Shown piece by piece: positions 28,951-38,554 of a DNA stretch of 64,000 nucleotides (position 1 is its first letter; the number at the start of each line of letters is the position of its first letter). Origin of the DNA: Erwinia tracheiphila. GTDB taxonomy: Bacteria > Pseudomonadota > Gammaproteobacteria > Enterobacterales > Enterobacteriaceae. The DNA is taken from NCBI RefSeq assembly GCF_021365465.1, contig NZ_CP089932.1:1426001-1490000 (forward strand), written 5' to 3'. Made by a program: the position numbers and the translations under genes. The notes under the pieces were generated by a model. That model saw nothing but the letters and a program-made list of their open reading frames with translations, was not told where the DNA came from and searched no databases.

Positions 28951-29465
28951 TGAGGAAAACCTCTTAAAACTCCTTGGTATTTCGCAACCAAACCTTTCAC
29001 AGGTTGAGACGAATCATAATCTTTATAATTTATCATTCTTTTGTTCTTTACGAAGCCTAATTTCATTAGCAACCAATAATCGGACACTATTGAAGCCTGC
29101 TGCTCCATTGAATAACCAGATAAACTTTTCTTATCAAGGCGATATGTGTAATTCGCAGCCCATGAAACCAAACCACGCATTCTGACGTTCATGCCACGCT
29201 GATATTGCCAGACGTGCATCATTTCATGCATAAACAGATGCTGGTAATCAACTGAAGCTATAGAGTAATCATCACGATAAACGTTGGTTTCAAACCATAT
29301 CTCACCATTCGGTGTCATCGCGGTATTGTTTTCCTGCATACCAAATGGCAGATAGCTACCGTGATGAACCCATACCCGATTGTACTGGATGCTGTGACGG
29401 TATAGCTCAGTTGCCAGGCGAATTTCACCCGAAGTTAATAATCGCAAACCACCTCTTTTAAGCAT
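28947..29465 (-). CDS. Zinc metallopeptidase-like effector (Vgr-associated type)
   Basis: 172 residues from ATG 29465 (MLKRGGLRLLTSGEI), which is preferred over an upstream frame start at 29483. The motif HEMMH (His80, Glu81, His84) followed by VWQYQRG is a zinc-peptidase HExxH site. Small proteins of this kind are found near VgrG and Rhs genes and are annotated as vgr-related. The gene is coupled to a lipoprotein that would protect the periplasm, so the protein probably acts there. There is no signal peptide, which suits delivery by type VI secretion from another cell. No VgrG is present in the window. Confidence 0.6.
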   Translation of the reverse strand: MLKRGGLRLLTSGEIRLATELYRHSIQYNRVWVHHGSYLPFGMQENNTAMTPNGEIWFETNVYRDDYSIASVDYQHLFMHEMMHVWQYQRGMNVRMRGLVSWAANYTYRLDKKSLSGYSMEQQASIVSDYWLLMKLGFVKNKRMINYKDYDSSQPVKGLVAKYQGVLRGFPQ

Positions 29466-29529
29466 AGGGACTCCTTCCCACATAACCTCTATTCATTTCA
29501 GGTTAACCCTATAACATAAGGCAATTTTA

Positions 29530-30110
29530 TCCCGGCATGAACACCACCTCCTGTGGAGGTGGTCAGCAATAAGCTGGCTCTGCCAGTCATGCTACTCATG
29601 GGAAAATCCGAATCTGTTATCCCCATAACTGCCAGGGATTTAACCATGAGCAGATTCCAGAAAGCATCTCATGTGCCCTGATGTTGTCAATATCATATCG
29701 TATGGACACCCAGGTACCGGTTTCGCATCCTCAGGAACAATGTTGGTAAAGAGGTCTGTAAGCCGATAAGGATCTCAGGTGAGCAGCCCGGGATAGAAGT
29801 AGTGGAGCTGAATGTCCAGACAGACCATGTCCCTTTGCGGGTAAAAGTGCCTCCATGGCTTTCGATTTCCCATGTAACAGGCGACTTAAAGGGTAAAACA
29901 GCCCTTCGATTGTTCAGTAAATTTCCCTGCCTGCGTAAGAACAAGCAGTGGGGGAATGATTTTTGGGCAAGAGGTTATTGTGTCGATACCGTAGGTATAA
30001 ACGAAGAAATGATAATAAAGTACGTGAAGTATCAGGAAAAACATGAAGTTGAATAGAGCCAGCTTCCACTGAAAGCAGTGTGAAGGGAAGGCTCTCTGAG
30101 TCTGGACTTA
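29530..30110 (+). mobile_element. IS200/IS605-family element, decayed
   Basis: The frame 29802-30053 encodes the C-terminal half of an IS200-type TnpA (NVQTDHVPLRVKVPP, GNDFWARGYCVDTVG). The usual HUH motif PDHVHLLV is altered to TDHVPLRV, so the metal site is lost. The N-terminal half (from 29646, MSRFQKASH, then a stop, CCQYHIVWTPRYR) is in pieces. A hairpin at 29538-29560 (ACCACCTCC/GGAGGTGGT) and inverted sequences near 30056-30100 would be the subterminal structures. Confidence 0.75.
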
Positions 30111-30120
30111 GTGCGCCCCT

Positions 30121-32265
30121 GTGGGGCGAAATCAATGGCACCTGCTATGCAGGTGGTTTTTTACGTCCAAGATATTATGGCTTGATCTCGAGACTTTCAG
30201 CGAAGTGCCCATAAAAAACGGAACTCATGCTTACGCCGAAAACGTGGAGGTTATGCTGTTTGCCTGGGCTATCGATACCGCGCCGGTACATGTATGGGAC
30301 GTGACCAGCGGAAAGCCCATGCCAGCAAATTTAAAGATGGCGTTAACCAATCCTGATGTATTGATCTACGCCCACAACAGCCATTTCGACCGCACGGTGT
30401 TAAATCACGCCATGCCGGGTGTCGCAGCCGGTGGTGTTGAGCGCTGGCGGGATACAATGGTCAGAGCGCTGGCGCACGGCCTACCGGGTTCGCTGGGCGA
30501 TTTATGCGACATTCTTAGCGTTTCGCAGGATAAAGCCAAGGATAAGGCCGGTAAGCAACTGATCCAGCTATTCTGTAAGCCTCGCCCAAAAAACAGCGCC
30601 ATCCGCCGCGCTACCGCCAAAACGCACCCTGTCGAGTGGCAGCGATTCGTTGAATACGCCGGGCTGGATATCGATGCCATGCGCGAGATCGACAAAAAGT
30701 TACCCACCTGGAATTACTCAGGTCAGGAACTGGCGCTCTGGCACCGTGATCAGCGCATTAATGATCGCGGCGTATTCATGGACGTGCAGCTTGCAGAGGC
30801 AGCGGTTACGGCTGTTGAGATGGAACAGAAGGTTCTGGCCAAACGAACACGGGAACTCACGGACAACGAGGTGCAGGCAGCAACACAGCGTGACGCCATG
30901 CTGAAACACATAGCAGAAGCTTTCGGTATCGAACTTCCCGATATGCAGGCCAGTACCTTGCAGCGCCGGGTTAACGATCCCGACCTGCCGTTTGAACTTC
31001 GCGAGCTACTCGCTATCCGCCTACAGGCCAGTTCCACCAGCACCAGCAAATACAAAACCCTGATGAAAGGCGTCAGCCGCGACGGACGCCTGCGCGGAAC
31101 TCTGCAATTTTGTGGCGCATCGCGTACCGGGCGCTGGGCCGGGCGGCTGTTTCAACCCCAAAATTTACCTAGGCCAACGTTAAAACAAGACGAGATTGAT
31201 TTTGGTATTGAAGCACTGAAAGCCGGGTGCGCCGACCTGCTTTACGATGATGTGATGCAGTTGACCAGTTCAGCGTTGCGCGGCTGCATCATGGCCCCTG
31301 CGGGTAAAAAACTGGTGGTATCTGACCTTAGCAACATCGAGGGGCGCGTACTGGCGTGGCTGGCCGGGGAGAAGTGGAAGCTACAGGCGTTTCGTGATTA
31401 TGACACCATCATCGGTACCGATGAAAAAGGTGAAGCGATCCGCGCTGGCCATGACCTGTACAAACTGGCCTATGCAAAATCTTTCGGCGTCCACCCGGAT
31501 GAAGTGGACAAAGATCAGCGTCAGGTCGGCAAAGTGCAGGAACTGGCGCTGGGCTATGAAGGGGGCGTCGGCGCATTTCTGACGTTCTCTCTGGCGTACA
31601 ACATCGACCTCGAAGAAATGGCCTCTGCCGCTATCGACAACATCCCGCGTAACATACTGGATGAAGCCGTTCGTGCATATGAATGGGCGGTAAAACAGAA
31701 GCGAACCTACGGACTGCCAAAACGCGCTTATGTTGTTTGCGACTCTTTTAAACGCCTCTGGCGTGAAGCCCACGCGGCAACATTCAGCTTCTGGAAGGAG
31801 ATCGACCAGGCCACCCGCCGTGCCATTGCTACCCCCGGCATAACCATTTCCTGCCGCAAACTAAAACTTCGCCGTGATGGAAGCTGGCTTCGTATCCAAC
31901 TTCCGTCTGGCCGGGCGGTCTGTTACCCCGGCGCACGTATCGACGACAGCGGCAAGATCAGCTATATGGGCATCAACACCTACAGCCGGAAATGGCAACG
32001 CCTGCAAACCTACGGCGGCAAACTGGCGGAGAACGTAACCCAGGCGACCGCCCGTGATGTGATGGCAGCGAACATGCCCGGTGTGGAGGATAACGGCTAC
32101 GACATCATACTGACTGTGCATGACGAAGTGCTGACGGAAGCCCCCGACACCACCGATTACTCCCACGAACACCTGAGCACCCTGCTCGCAACTAACCCCG
32201 CATGGGCTTTAGATCTGCCGCTATCCGCTGGCGGATTCGAAGCCCGCCATTACAGAAAGGAATAA
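30121..32265 (+). CDS. Phage family A DNA polymerase
   Basis: About 700 residues. The N-terminal 3'-5' exonuclease has [11 protein letters not shown] and [10 protein letters not shown]. The polymerase domain follows, with [19 protein letters not shown], motif [17 protein letters not shown] and motif C LTVHDEV. It is the type of polymerase found in temperate enterobacterial phages. The first 15 or so codons from GTG 30121 read through a terminator-like hairpin (CACCTGC/GCAGGTG) next to the dead IS200 element, so the true start has probably been replaced. It heads an operon-like set of eight phage genes. Confidence 0.9.
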   Translation: MGRNQWHLLCRWFFTSKILWLDLETFSEVPIKNGTHAYAENVEVMLFAWAIDTAPVHVWDVTSGKPMPANLKMALTNPDVLIYAHNSHFDRTVLNHAMPGVAAGGVERWRDTMVRALAHGLPGSLGDLCDILSVSQDKAKDKAGKQLIQLFCKPRPKNSAIRRATAKTHPVEWQRFVEYAGLDIDAMREIDKKLPTWNYSGQELALWHRDQRINDRGVFMDVQLAEAAVTAVEMEQKVLAKRTRELTDNEVQAATQRDAMLKHIAEAFGIELPDMQASTLQRRVNDPDLPFELRELLAIRLQASSTSTSKYKTLMKGVSRDGRLRGTLQFCGASRTGRWAGRLFQPQNLPRPTLKQDEIDFGIEALKAGCADLLYDDVMQLTSSALRGCIMAPAGKKLVVSDLSNIEGRVLAWLAGEKWKLQAFRDYDTIIGTDEKGEAIRAGHDLYKLAYAKSFGVHPDEVDKDQRQVGKVQELALGYEGGVGAFLTFSLAYNIDLEEMASAAIDNIPRNILDEAVRAYEWAVKQKRTYGLPKRAYVVCDSFKRLWREAHAATFSFWKEIDQATRRAIATPGITISCRKLKLRRDGSWLRIQLPSGRAVCYPGARIDDSGKISYMGINTYSRKWQRLQTYGGKLAENVTQATARDVMAANMPGVEDNGYDIILTVHDEVLTEAPDTTDYSHEHLSTLLATNPAWALDLPLSAGGFEARHYRKE

Positions 32266-32270
32266 TCATT

Positions 32271-32948
32271 ATGACAATTACAGCAGAAAACGTGATTTAC
32301 GGGTTAGGCTTGCTCGTTCAAGAAGGGGATGCTGGCAGTTATCACGTAAATGTAGATGAGGCCCGCGTATTACTGGCACACATCGACGCCCAAGCAGAGA
32401 AGTTGGACGCCGCTATGAAACAGTGCCAAGAATTGGCGAAACAGTCTGGAAAGTTAGGAGCAAGGGCTGCAATAGCCGAGCGGGAACTAATCCAACGCGA
32501 TGCGTCAGCGGGTGAGCCAGCTGGGTATAAATATTTTGTTCATCACCCTGAGGTGGGTGGCTGGCACATGGATGCGTATCCGATGCATGAGAAAACATTG
32601 GACGATGCTGTTAACGCTGGACGCATATCACAATACCATCCTGTTTACGCCATACCTCAATTCACCCCATCAATTGCTGCGACGGATGTTCTGAGCGAGA
32701 AATTCATAGATTGGGTATGCCTGACTTGTGTTGAAGTACGTAACGCCTTTGGCGATTACGAGGCTCAGGAAGGTATCAATGAAATTCGCCAATCACTGGA
32801 AGACAAAGCCAAAACTCTACGTCTCAATAACGGGAGTAAGCCGTTTATTGTGAAAATCCCCAAAGTCAGCAAATTTGCAGACGGATTGAATGCTGGAGTC
32901 TTGTGGATAAAGGCAATCCGGGCCGCTGGCGGCGAGGTGGCAGAATGA
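32271..32948 (+). CDS. Phage protein of unknown function
   Basis: 225 residues starting MTITAENVIYGLGLLVQEGD, five bases after the polymerase stop. It has a helical region (residues 35-75) and a C-terminal part with NNGSKPFIVKIPKV and AIRAAGGEVAE. The segment AGYKYFVHHPEVGGWHMDAYP looks like a small beta domain. It shares its last bases with the next start (ATGA). No function is assigned. Confidence 0.75.
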   Translation: MTITAENVIYGLGLLVQEGDAGSYHVNVDEARVLLAHIDAQAEKLDAAMKQCQELAKQSGKLGARAAIAERELIQRDASAGEPAGYKYFVHHPEVGGWHMDAYPMHEKTLDDAVNAGRISQYHPVYAIPQFTPSIAATDVLSEKFIDWVCLTCVEVRNAFGDYEAQEGINEIRQSLEDKAKTLRLNNGSKPFIVKIPKVSKFADGLNAGVLWIKAIRAAGGEVAE

Positions 32949-33157
32949 AATACCTGTATATGGTGATGGATGGCCGCGCGCAATTCGACATTGACCGGGC
33001 CGCGATACTGGAGTGTTGCGGTAATAAAAAACCATCCTGGAAATCACTGCGTAAAGATTGGGGTGAACAGGGAGCCGTGCTCGTCCGGTGCCGCCAGTCT
33101 CAAATCAACGGCGAAAATGTTTACACCGATGAGGAAGTCGTCGGCGTTATCAACTGA
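32945..33157 (+). CDS. Small phage protein
   Basis: 70 residues starting MKYLYMVMDGRAQFDIDRA, overlapping the previous stop by four bases. The frame reads open further upstream but the coupled ATG is the convincing start. It contains a run of basic residues (KKPSWKSLRKDWGEQGA). Not recognised. Confidence 0.7.
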   Translation: MKYLYMVMDGRAQFDIDRAAILECCGNKKPSWKSLRKDWGEQGAVLVRCRQSQINGENVYTDEEVVGVIN

Positions 33158-33172
33158 TCGAGGCCAACCCTT

Positions 33173-33403
33173 ATGTCTTTTAGAAATTATGACAGCCCCT
33201 TGTATTACCGGGCTGCGCGTGAGGCTGCGCAAATCGAGCGCGAGGGCGATTACCGCCGCGCTGCAAAGGTATGGACAAAAGCCAGTCGCTTATCACGTAA
33301 CGGAATTAATCAGCAGTGGAGCGAAAATCGCTCCGACTTCTGCCTGATGCAGGTCGGGCGGGAAAAACTAAAAGAGGCGGTTGCCGATGGCCTACACCCG
33401 TGA
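33173..33403 (+). CDS. ANR-family transcriptional regulator
   Basis: 76 residues with the pattern YYRAAREAAQIEREGDYRRAAKVW...NQQWSENRSDFC, which matches the ANR (AraC negative regulator) family. These small proteins bind and inhibit AraC/XylS-type activators, and many phages carry one. It overlaps the next gene. Confidence 0.8.
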   Translation: MSFRNYDSPLYYRAAREAAQIEREGDYRRAAKVWTKASRLSRNGINQQWSENRSDFCLMQVGREKLKEAVADGLHP

Positions 33404-33689
33404 ATCCACTATCGAAAAACACCTGGTAACTGAAGTGAAAAAGGCTGGCGGCATCGCCTACAAGTTTTTATCTCCCGGTCGCCGTGCAGTGCCGGATCGG
33501 TTGGTTCTGCTACCTGGTGGCCGGGCAGTCTTCGTTGAGTGCAAAGCCCCCGGCGAGAAACCACGGCCCGAGCAGTTGCGCGAACATGAACGGCTTAGGG
33601 CGCTGGGCTTTACCGTAATAGTGCTGGATAGCAAGAATCTGGAGGGAATATTGTGCGAAAAGTCCAACGTCGCAGTAAATTCCGGCTAA
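33387..33689 (+). CDS. VRR-NUC domain nuclease
   Basis: About 100 residues from ATG 33387 (MAYTRESTIEKHLVTEVKK). The PD-(D/E)xK core is visible as GRRAVPDRLVLLPGGRAVFVECKAPG, with the Asp and the ExK pair. VRR-NUC proteins of phages occur next to SNF2-like helicases, as here. The start overlaps the ANR gene end. Confidence 0.88.
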   Translation: MAYTRESTIEKHLVTEVKKAGGIAYKFLSPGRRAVPDRLVLLPGGRAVFVECKAPGEKPRPEQLREHERLRALGFTVIVLDSKNLEGILCEKSNVAVNSG

Positions 33690-33823
33690 TTGGCGGCCCG
33701 TATGATGGAGCCATCGTAATGCTCTTTACCGCTGGAACGCTTGAGTTTACAGCAAAAGGACAAACGGGTAGGTATACAGGGCAAAGCGAACAGCTTTATT
33801 GGGAGGAAAAACGTGCAAAATAG
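33653..33823 (+). CDS. Small phage protein
   Basis: 56 residues from GTG 33653 (VRKVQRRSKFRLIGGPYDG) to TAG 33821. It overlaps the VRR-NUC end and the helicase start, so it fits the tight packing of the set. The sequence has a short beta-rich look (IVMLFTAGTLEFTAKGQ). No function is known. Confidence 0.65.
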   Translation: MRKVQRRSKFRLIGGPYDGAIVMLFTAGTLEFTAKGQTGRYTGQSEQLYWEEKRAK

Positions 33824-35222
33824 CTTACCTCCTAAAAATTTCACCCCCCGCCCATACCAAAACCTTATTATCGACCACTCCCTTAACCTACCCCGCACCA
33901 ATATCTGGGCTGGCATGGGTATGGGTAAAACGGTTGCCACACTGACCACTCTGGAAGATCTCTTTATGTGCGGTGCCGAAACGCAACCGGTGTTGGTTCT
34001 CGCCCCCCTGCGTGTAGCACGATCAACGTGGCCGGATGAAGTCGATAAATGGAATCACCTACGCAACATTGAGATGCAGCCAATTGTCGGCACAGTCAAA
34101 GAACGGCTGGCGGCGCTGCAAAACACCAATGTCAGCGTGTATACGACCAACTACGATAATCTGGTCTGGCTGGTTGAAACGCTGGGTGATCGCTGGCCTT
34201 TCGGTACTGTAGTGGCAGATGAGAGCACCCGGCTAAAATCGTTCCGGTTACGGCAAGGCGGCAAACGTGCAGCGGCGCTGGCGAAAGTGGCACATAAGCA
34301 CGTACACCGCTGGATGAACCTCACCGGCACCCCCGCACCAAATGGCCTGATCGACCTGTGGGGCCAGGCATGGTTTGTTGATCAGGGCCAGCGCTTAGGG
34401 CGCACCTTTGGCGCATTCACTTCTCGCTGGTTTAACAACATTCAGTTTCCCGGTCAGCAGTGGTCAAAGCTGGAACCGCGCCCCTTTGCGCTGGAACAAA
34501 TGCAGGCGGCGCTACGTGATGTGACTATCTCGCTGGACGCCGCCGACTGGTTTGATATTGAGGAACCGATCCACAACGTGATCCGGGTGCAGATGCCAGC
34601 AAAGGCACGGCAACAATATCAGGAAATGGAAAAGCAGATGTTTCTGGAACTGGACGGCACCGACATCGAAGCGCAGAACGCCGCCGCTAAAACGGTAAGG
34701 TGCCTGCAAATCGCCAGCGGCGCTGTCTATACCGACGACAAGGGTACATGGTCAGAGATCCACGACGCAAAATTACAGGCGCTGGAAAGTGTGATCGCCG
34801 AATCTGGCGGTATGCCGGGGCTGGTTGCCTACCACTTTAAAAGCGACTTAGCCCGTTTACTGAAAGCATTTCCGAAGGGTAAACAGCTTGATTCCGATCC
34901 GCAGACGCTGCGCGACTGGAACGCCGGAAAAATACCTGTCCTTTTTGCTCACCCAGCCAGCGCGGGCCACGGCCTGAACTTACAGGACGGTGGCAACATC
35001 CTGGCGTTTTTCTCCCACTGGTGGGATCTGGAACAGTATCAGCAAATTATTGAACGTATAGGGCCAATGCGCCAGATACAGGCAGGGCATAACCGTCCGG
35101 TCTGGATACATCACATTATCGCCGCCGATACCGTAGACGAACTGGTAATGCAGCGGCGCGATTCAAAACGTGAAGTGCAGGACATCCTGCTCGAAGCCAT
35201 GAAGAAGCGAGGTTTGAAATGA
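33813..35222 (+). CDS. Phage SNF2-like DEAD-box helicase
   Basis: 469 residues from GTG 33813 (MQNSLPPKNFTPRPYQ), with GGAGG eight bases upstream. A longer frame to 33741 only covers the preceding small gene. It has Walker A GMGMGKT, Walker B VVADEST in place of DExH, the TGTPAPNG motif III and the C-terminal helicase domain (HPASAGHGLNLQDGGN, QIIERIGPMRQ). With the VRR-NUC gene it forms a helicase-nuclease unit common in Mu-like and lambdoid phages. Confidence 0.9.
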   Translation: MQNSLPPKNFTPRPYQNLIIDHSLNLPRTNIWAGMGMGKTVATLTTLEDLFMCGAETQPVLVLAPLRVARSTWPDEVDKWNHLRNIEMQPIVGTVKERLAALQNTNVSVYTTNYDNLVWLVETLGDRWPFGTVVADESTRLKSFRLRQGGKRAAALAKVAHKHVHRWMNLTGTPAPNGLIDLWGQAWFVDQGQRLGRTFGAFTSRWFNNIQFPGQQWSKLEPRPFALEQMQAALRDVTISLDAADWFDIEEPIHNVIRVQMPAKARQQYQEMEKQMFLELDGTDIEAQNAAAKTVRCLQIASGAVYTDDKGTWSEIHDAKLQALESVIAESGGMPGLVAYHFKSDLARLLKAFPKGKQLDSDPQTLRDWNAGKIPVLFAHPASAGHGLNLQDGGNILAFFSHWWDLEQYQQIIERIGPMRQIQAGHNRPVWIHHIIAADTVDELVMQRRDSKREVQDILLEAMKKRGLK

Positions 35223-35470
35223 ATACTATGTTTTTGCTGATGGCGGAGTTTGAAACCTCAACAATCCCGTTGGCCGACATATCTGAACGTTATCTTGGAA
35301 TGAAACCCGCAACAGCGGATAAAAAGGCTGGATGTGGCGATCTGCCACTACCCACTTTCCGCATAGGTGATAGCCAAAAATCCCCTCGCATGGTTCACGT
35401 CAGCGATCTGGCAGAGTTCATTGATAAAAAGAGGAAAGAGGCAAAAGAAGAACTTAGAAGAATGCAGTAA
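35219..35470 (+). CDS. Pyocin activator PrtN family protein
   Basis: 83 residues starting [18 protein letters not shown], with [24 protein letters not shown] and [18 protein letters not shown]. This matches the PrtN family, which activates late or pyocin genes in Pseudomonas after DNA damage. It overlaps the helicase stop by four bases and closes the operon. No phage structural genes follow directly, since chromosomal sequence and yeiP come next. Confidence 0.88.
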   Translation: MNTMFLLMAEFETSTIPLADISERYLGMKPATADKKAGCGDLPLPTFRIGDSQKSPRMVHVSDLAEFIDKKRKEAKEELRRMQ

Positions 35471-35824
35471 TACCTCCCGATCAGCACCCCACAAAAACAT
35501 AACTTATTGATTTTTATTTGCAGTAAATCCCATTCAATACAGGGCGTATTAGCTGGTTTGCCCCCCGGCATGCCGGGAATAGCCGCTGAAATTGACGGTG
35601 TGGTACAACATGCACCACATTCAGCACGACATTACATTTTTATCCACTGTACACTTTGCCGGGACAATAGCAGCGCCCTGATAAGATTATCATCTCACCT
35701 GTCATCATTTTTCTTTTCTTACGATAATCTGCCGCAAGCGGTTCGGGCAATCCTTGCCTGGATCCTTCAGCCGGAGTAAGTTGACGCAATCATTTTCTAT
35801 CGCCTGTTTATTGAGACTTTTATT
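35471..35824. other. Intergenic region upstream of yeiP
   Basis: 354 bases without a convincing gene. It contains a short perfect hairpin (CCCGGCATGCCGGG at 35564) and the region where the phage module joins the chromosome. The yeiP promoter should lie in the last 150 bases. No att repeat could be identified by eye. Confidence 0.5.
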
Positions 35825-36397
35825 ATGCCAAGAGCTAACGAAATAAAAAAAGGAATGGCGGTGAGCCATAATGGTAAGCTACTGTTAGTAAAAGATATTG
35901 ATGTGCAAAGCCCCAGCGCTCGTGGCGCGTCAACCCTGTATAAGATGCGTTTCACCGATATCCGTTCCGGTCTGAAAGTGGAGGAACGCTTCAAGGGTGA
36001 CGATATTCTGGAAGCCATTTCACTCAGCCGACGTCAGGTGACTTTTTCTTACATTGATGGTGATGAATATGTCTTCATGGATGACGAAGATTACACACCC
36101 TATGTTTTTAAAAAAGAACAAATCGAAGAGGAACTGCTGTTTATTCCCGAAGACGGTATCCCCGGTATTCAGGTGCTGACCATGGATGGGCAAATTCTCG
36201 CCCTTGAGCTGCCTCAGACACTGGATATGGAAATTGTTGAAACTACTCCGGTTATTAAAGGGGCTTCAGCCAGTGCCCGGACAAAACCTGCCACGATGAG
36301 CACGGGTCTGGTGATTCAGGTGCCTGAGTATCTCAGTAGCGGCGATAAAATCCGTATCCACATCCCTGAACGCCGCTATATGGGACGCGCTGAATAA
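35825..36397 (+). CDS. yeiP: Elongation factor P-like protein YeiP
   Basis: 190 residues, the E. coli length. It has the three-domain EF-P architecture: an N-terminal KOW-like domain with [18 protein letters not shown], then two OB-fold domains ending [15 protein letters not shown]. At the tip where EF-P has a modified Lys it has a different loop (SPSARGAS), as expected for YeiP. It acts on stalled ribosomes in a way related to EF-P. It lies upstream of lpxT and mepS, as in E. coli. Confidence 0.95.
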   Translation: MPRANEIKKGMAVSHNGKLLLVKDIDVQSPSARGASTLYKMRFTDIRSGLKVEERFKGDDILEAISLSRRQVTFSYIDGDEYVFMDDEDYTPYVFKKEQIEEELLFIPEDGIPGIQVLTMDGQILALELPQTLDMEIVETTPVIKGASASARTKPATMSTGLVIQVPEYLSSGDKIRIHIPERRYMGRAE

Positions 36398-36468
36398 CTG
36401 TAGTAAAAAAACCGACCATCAATAATGCATGGTTGTTTTGTTATACTATGACAAATCCATTGTTACAC

Positions 36469-36768
36469 TCAGTTATAGCTAACAGTCAGCACGCCTTGCT
36501 TGTGGGTGCTGTCTAACCAGCGTATCTGCGTTTGTCCAATATTGGCAGGGATTGCCTGCTCATCTTCAACGGCAGAACGCGTCATCTGATAATGGCCTTC
36601 GCGATAGCAGGATGAACTCAGCTGGTTTTGCTCAAGTGTAACGTCGCACATTGGCTCAACAATGGTTCCGACAAATTGTACCACGCCGATATTGCTTCCT
36701 GCCGCCAGAGCATAGTTTGACAATGATGTGAAGATAACCGCAGTTATCGCAAGTTTTATAACCTTCAT
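36469..36768 (-). CDS. Fimbrial-like secreted protein
   Basis: 99 residues with a clear signal peptide (MKVIKLAITAVIFTSLSNYALA). The mature part begins AGSNIGVVQFVGTIVEPMCDVTLE with a Cys pair (CDV, SSCY), which is the pattern of type 1 pilin-like N-terminal regions (FxGxIVxxxCxV). It is shorter than a normal pilin subunit (about 150-180 residues). It stands alone, without chaperone or usher genes, so it is an orphan. Confidence 0.65.
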   Translation of the reverse strand: MKVIKLAITAVIFTSLSNYALAAGSNIGVVQFVGTIVEPMCDVTLEQNQLSSSCYREGHYQMTRSAVEDEQAIPANIGQTQIRWLDSTHKQGVLTVSYN

Positions 36769-37039
36769 AGCAACCTCATTACTTTATTATCCACTTATTA
36801 ACTTAGCCGCAACTTCACCTTTTCGCTCTGTTGGTAAATTTTTAAATGGATCTAAATTCATTTTTTCCCGTTAACGGACCTATGTACATGGAGTAAAAGT
36901 GGCCACGGTGGAGGTTTCCAGGGAAGTGAAGAGACCAGCAAACTGCTGCACTTACTGGCCAGCAAACCCGTTAACAAGAATGGGCAGAGCGAGGGAATAA
37001 GTTTGGTGAAACAAGTGTTAATAGCGGCTTGCTGGCGGA
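36769..37039. other. Degraded sequence between the pilin-like gene and the lpxT remnant
   Basis: About 270 bases. A short frame (SGHGGGFQGSEETSKLLHLL, near 36898-37050) is open on the plus strand but has no start or recognisable family. The 5' half of lpxT should be here but is not recognisable, so sequence has been deleted or replaced. Confidence 0.45.
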
Positions 37040-37380
37040 ACGCGGAGCAAAATTAATTGCGTTCCTGCGAAAAGGCCTCTGCTGACAGTTTTCCTGGCGA
37101 TCACGGCATGATGGTGATGATTTTTGCCAGTTTTATGTGCGTTATTTTGGCCGCGGTACTTTTCTAATGGCTGTGGCAATGACGCTGATATTTTCCGCGC
37201 CCCGTATAATGATCGGTGCGCACTGGTTTACGGATGTAGCAGCAGGTTCACTTGCAATTGTGTTGGTGGGAATGAGCTGGTGGTGAATTACGCCCTCCTG
37301 CGATTATTTGGTGAACGCACCATATCGCTATTCACGTTATGTTCACTTTGCCGGGATAATATTTCATAAAATATTTATTA
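37040..37380 (+). pseudogene. lpxT: lpxT (yeiU) remnant, lipid A 1-diphosphate synthase
   Basis: Fragments of a PAP2-type phosphotransferase occur in changing frames. ASADSFPGDHGMM (PAP2 motif 2, about 37075) is followed by a frameshift, and IMIGAHWFTDVAAGS (motif 3, about 37207) lies in another frame with a stop soon after. These match LpxT of E. coli closely in the motif regions. The N-terminal half and motif 1 are missing. The gene is in its ancestral place between yeiP and mepS but cannot make an enzyme, so lipid A would lack this 1-diphosphate modification unless another copy exists. Confidence 0.85.
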
Positions 37381-37432
37381 ATACCCCTTGACTTTAAAAA
37401 ACAACAAAAAAGATGTTTTTTTTGATATTTTT

Positions 37433-38198
37433 GGTCGTGACGCAGACTTGCTGATCACGTATGCTTTGCGCTTTGGATGTAACATATGGCTAAAGTTGAT
37501 GTCGTCTGCCCTCAGTGCAATGAAACTCATGCTGTACGATGTAACGGACATTCAGCATCCGGTGCCCAACGTTACATCTGCAAGCATTGTTCAAAGACCT
37601 TTCAGCTCAACTTTAGCTACTCCGGTGTCAAACCAGACACACACCAGACCATTGTTAATATGGCCATGAATGGTTACGGATGTCGCGATACCGCACGGGT
37701 CCTCGGTATCAGCCTCAATACGGTTCTGCGGCACTTTAAAAAATTTCGCCAAAGCAGGTAGCTGAGAATATCGACCCCGAAACGGAGGTTGTTATCTGCT
37801 GTGAAGCCGGTGAACAATGGTCTTACGTGCGGTGTAAAAGCAATCCCCGGTGGTTGTTCTATGCTTATGACCGTATCCGCAAACGTGCTCTGGCCCACGT
37901 CTTCGGCCCGAGAAATGCCCCGACCCTGCGACGATTGCTGGCCCTGTTAAGCAAATTTAACATTGCCTTTTATATGACAGATGCGTGGCCGGTTTATAAA
38001 GTTCTGTTAAGTGCAACAGGCCACGTGGTGAGCAAGAAATATACCCAACGGACAGAACGACATAATCTTAATCTTCGCACACATATCAAACGACTGACCC
38101 GCAGAACAATTTGCTTTTCGAAGTCAGAGGAAATGCACGATAAGATCATCGGTTGGTATCTTACTCTTCATCATTATCAATAAATTTGCGTCACGACC
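37433..38198 (+). mobile_element. IS1-family element, copy B
   Basis: 766 bases with ends GGTCGTGACGCAGA/TTTGCGTCACGACC. It has a perfect 8-bp target duplication ATATTTTT at 37425-37432 and 38199-38206, so this is a clean insertion between the lpxT remnant and mepS. InsA is at 37486-37761. The insB frame has a stop at its overlap with insA (CACTTTAAAAAA instead of CACGTAAAAAAA). A -1 frameshift at the A-run would still join InsA to InsB', ending at 38183. Confidence 0.93.
37486..37761 (+). CDS. insA: InsA of IS1 copy B
   Basis: 91 residues, zinc ribbon CPQC/CKHC, helix-turn-helix [11 protein letters not shown]. It differs from the other copies by Val for Ala in SGVKPD and by Phe in RHFKKF at the frameshift region. 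It can serve as repressor and as the N-terminal part of InsAB'. Confidence 0.88.
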   Translation: MAKVDVVCPQCNETHAVRCNGHSASGAQRYICKHCSKTFQLNFSYSGVKPDTHQTIVNMAMNGYGCRDTARVLGISLNTVLRHFKKFRQSR

Positions 38199-38226
38199 AT
38201 ATTTTTCACTTCATAATTCACAAAAA

Positions 38227-38248
38227 AAACAGCCTTTCAGGCTGTTTT
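38227..38248. terminator. Terminator upstream of mepS
   Basis: Perfect hairpin AAAACAGCC-TTTC-A-GGCTGTTTT, with A run before and T run after. It probably ended the lpxT transcript before that gene decayed, and now also insulates mepS from the IS1 copy. Confidence 0.75.
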
Positions 38249-38554
38249 GCGTTTATTTGTTAAGGTTTTTCTTTGATTTGCCGATAGTGCAGGCATCTCA
38301 TGATCATTATTTTTTATATTATTAAAACCTATAAAAAGACGTAAAAACCCCTCGCCATGCTGCCTGTAATCGGGTAGTCTACGTTCAACTAGGTAAATAG
38401 CATTGCTATATTTCTGAAATTTACATTTAAAACCGCTTTCTTAAACAGGTTTTAATTATTCAGGAATTGTCTTACTTTCCTGTGATAGCTCGTTTTCGTT
38501 TCGCAATTTAGCTAGCGACTTTGTCGTTAAGGACTCCAAGGGATCACATTCACA

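Noticed and set aside
33741..33812. A longer N-terminus for the phage helicase starting at 33741
   Set aside because: The extra residues overlap the small gene at 33653-33823 in another frame, and GTG 33813 has a good ribosome site and the expected N-terminus.
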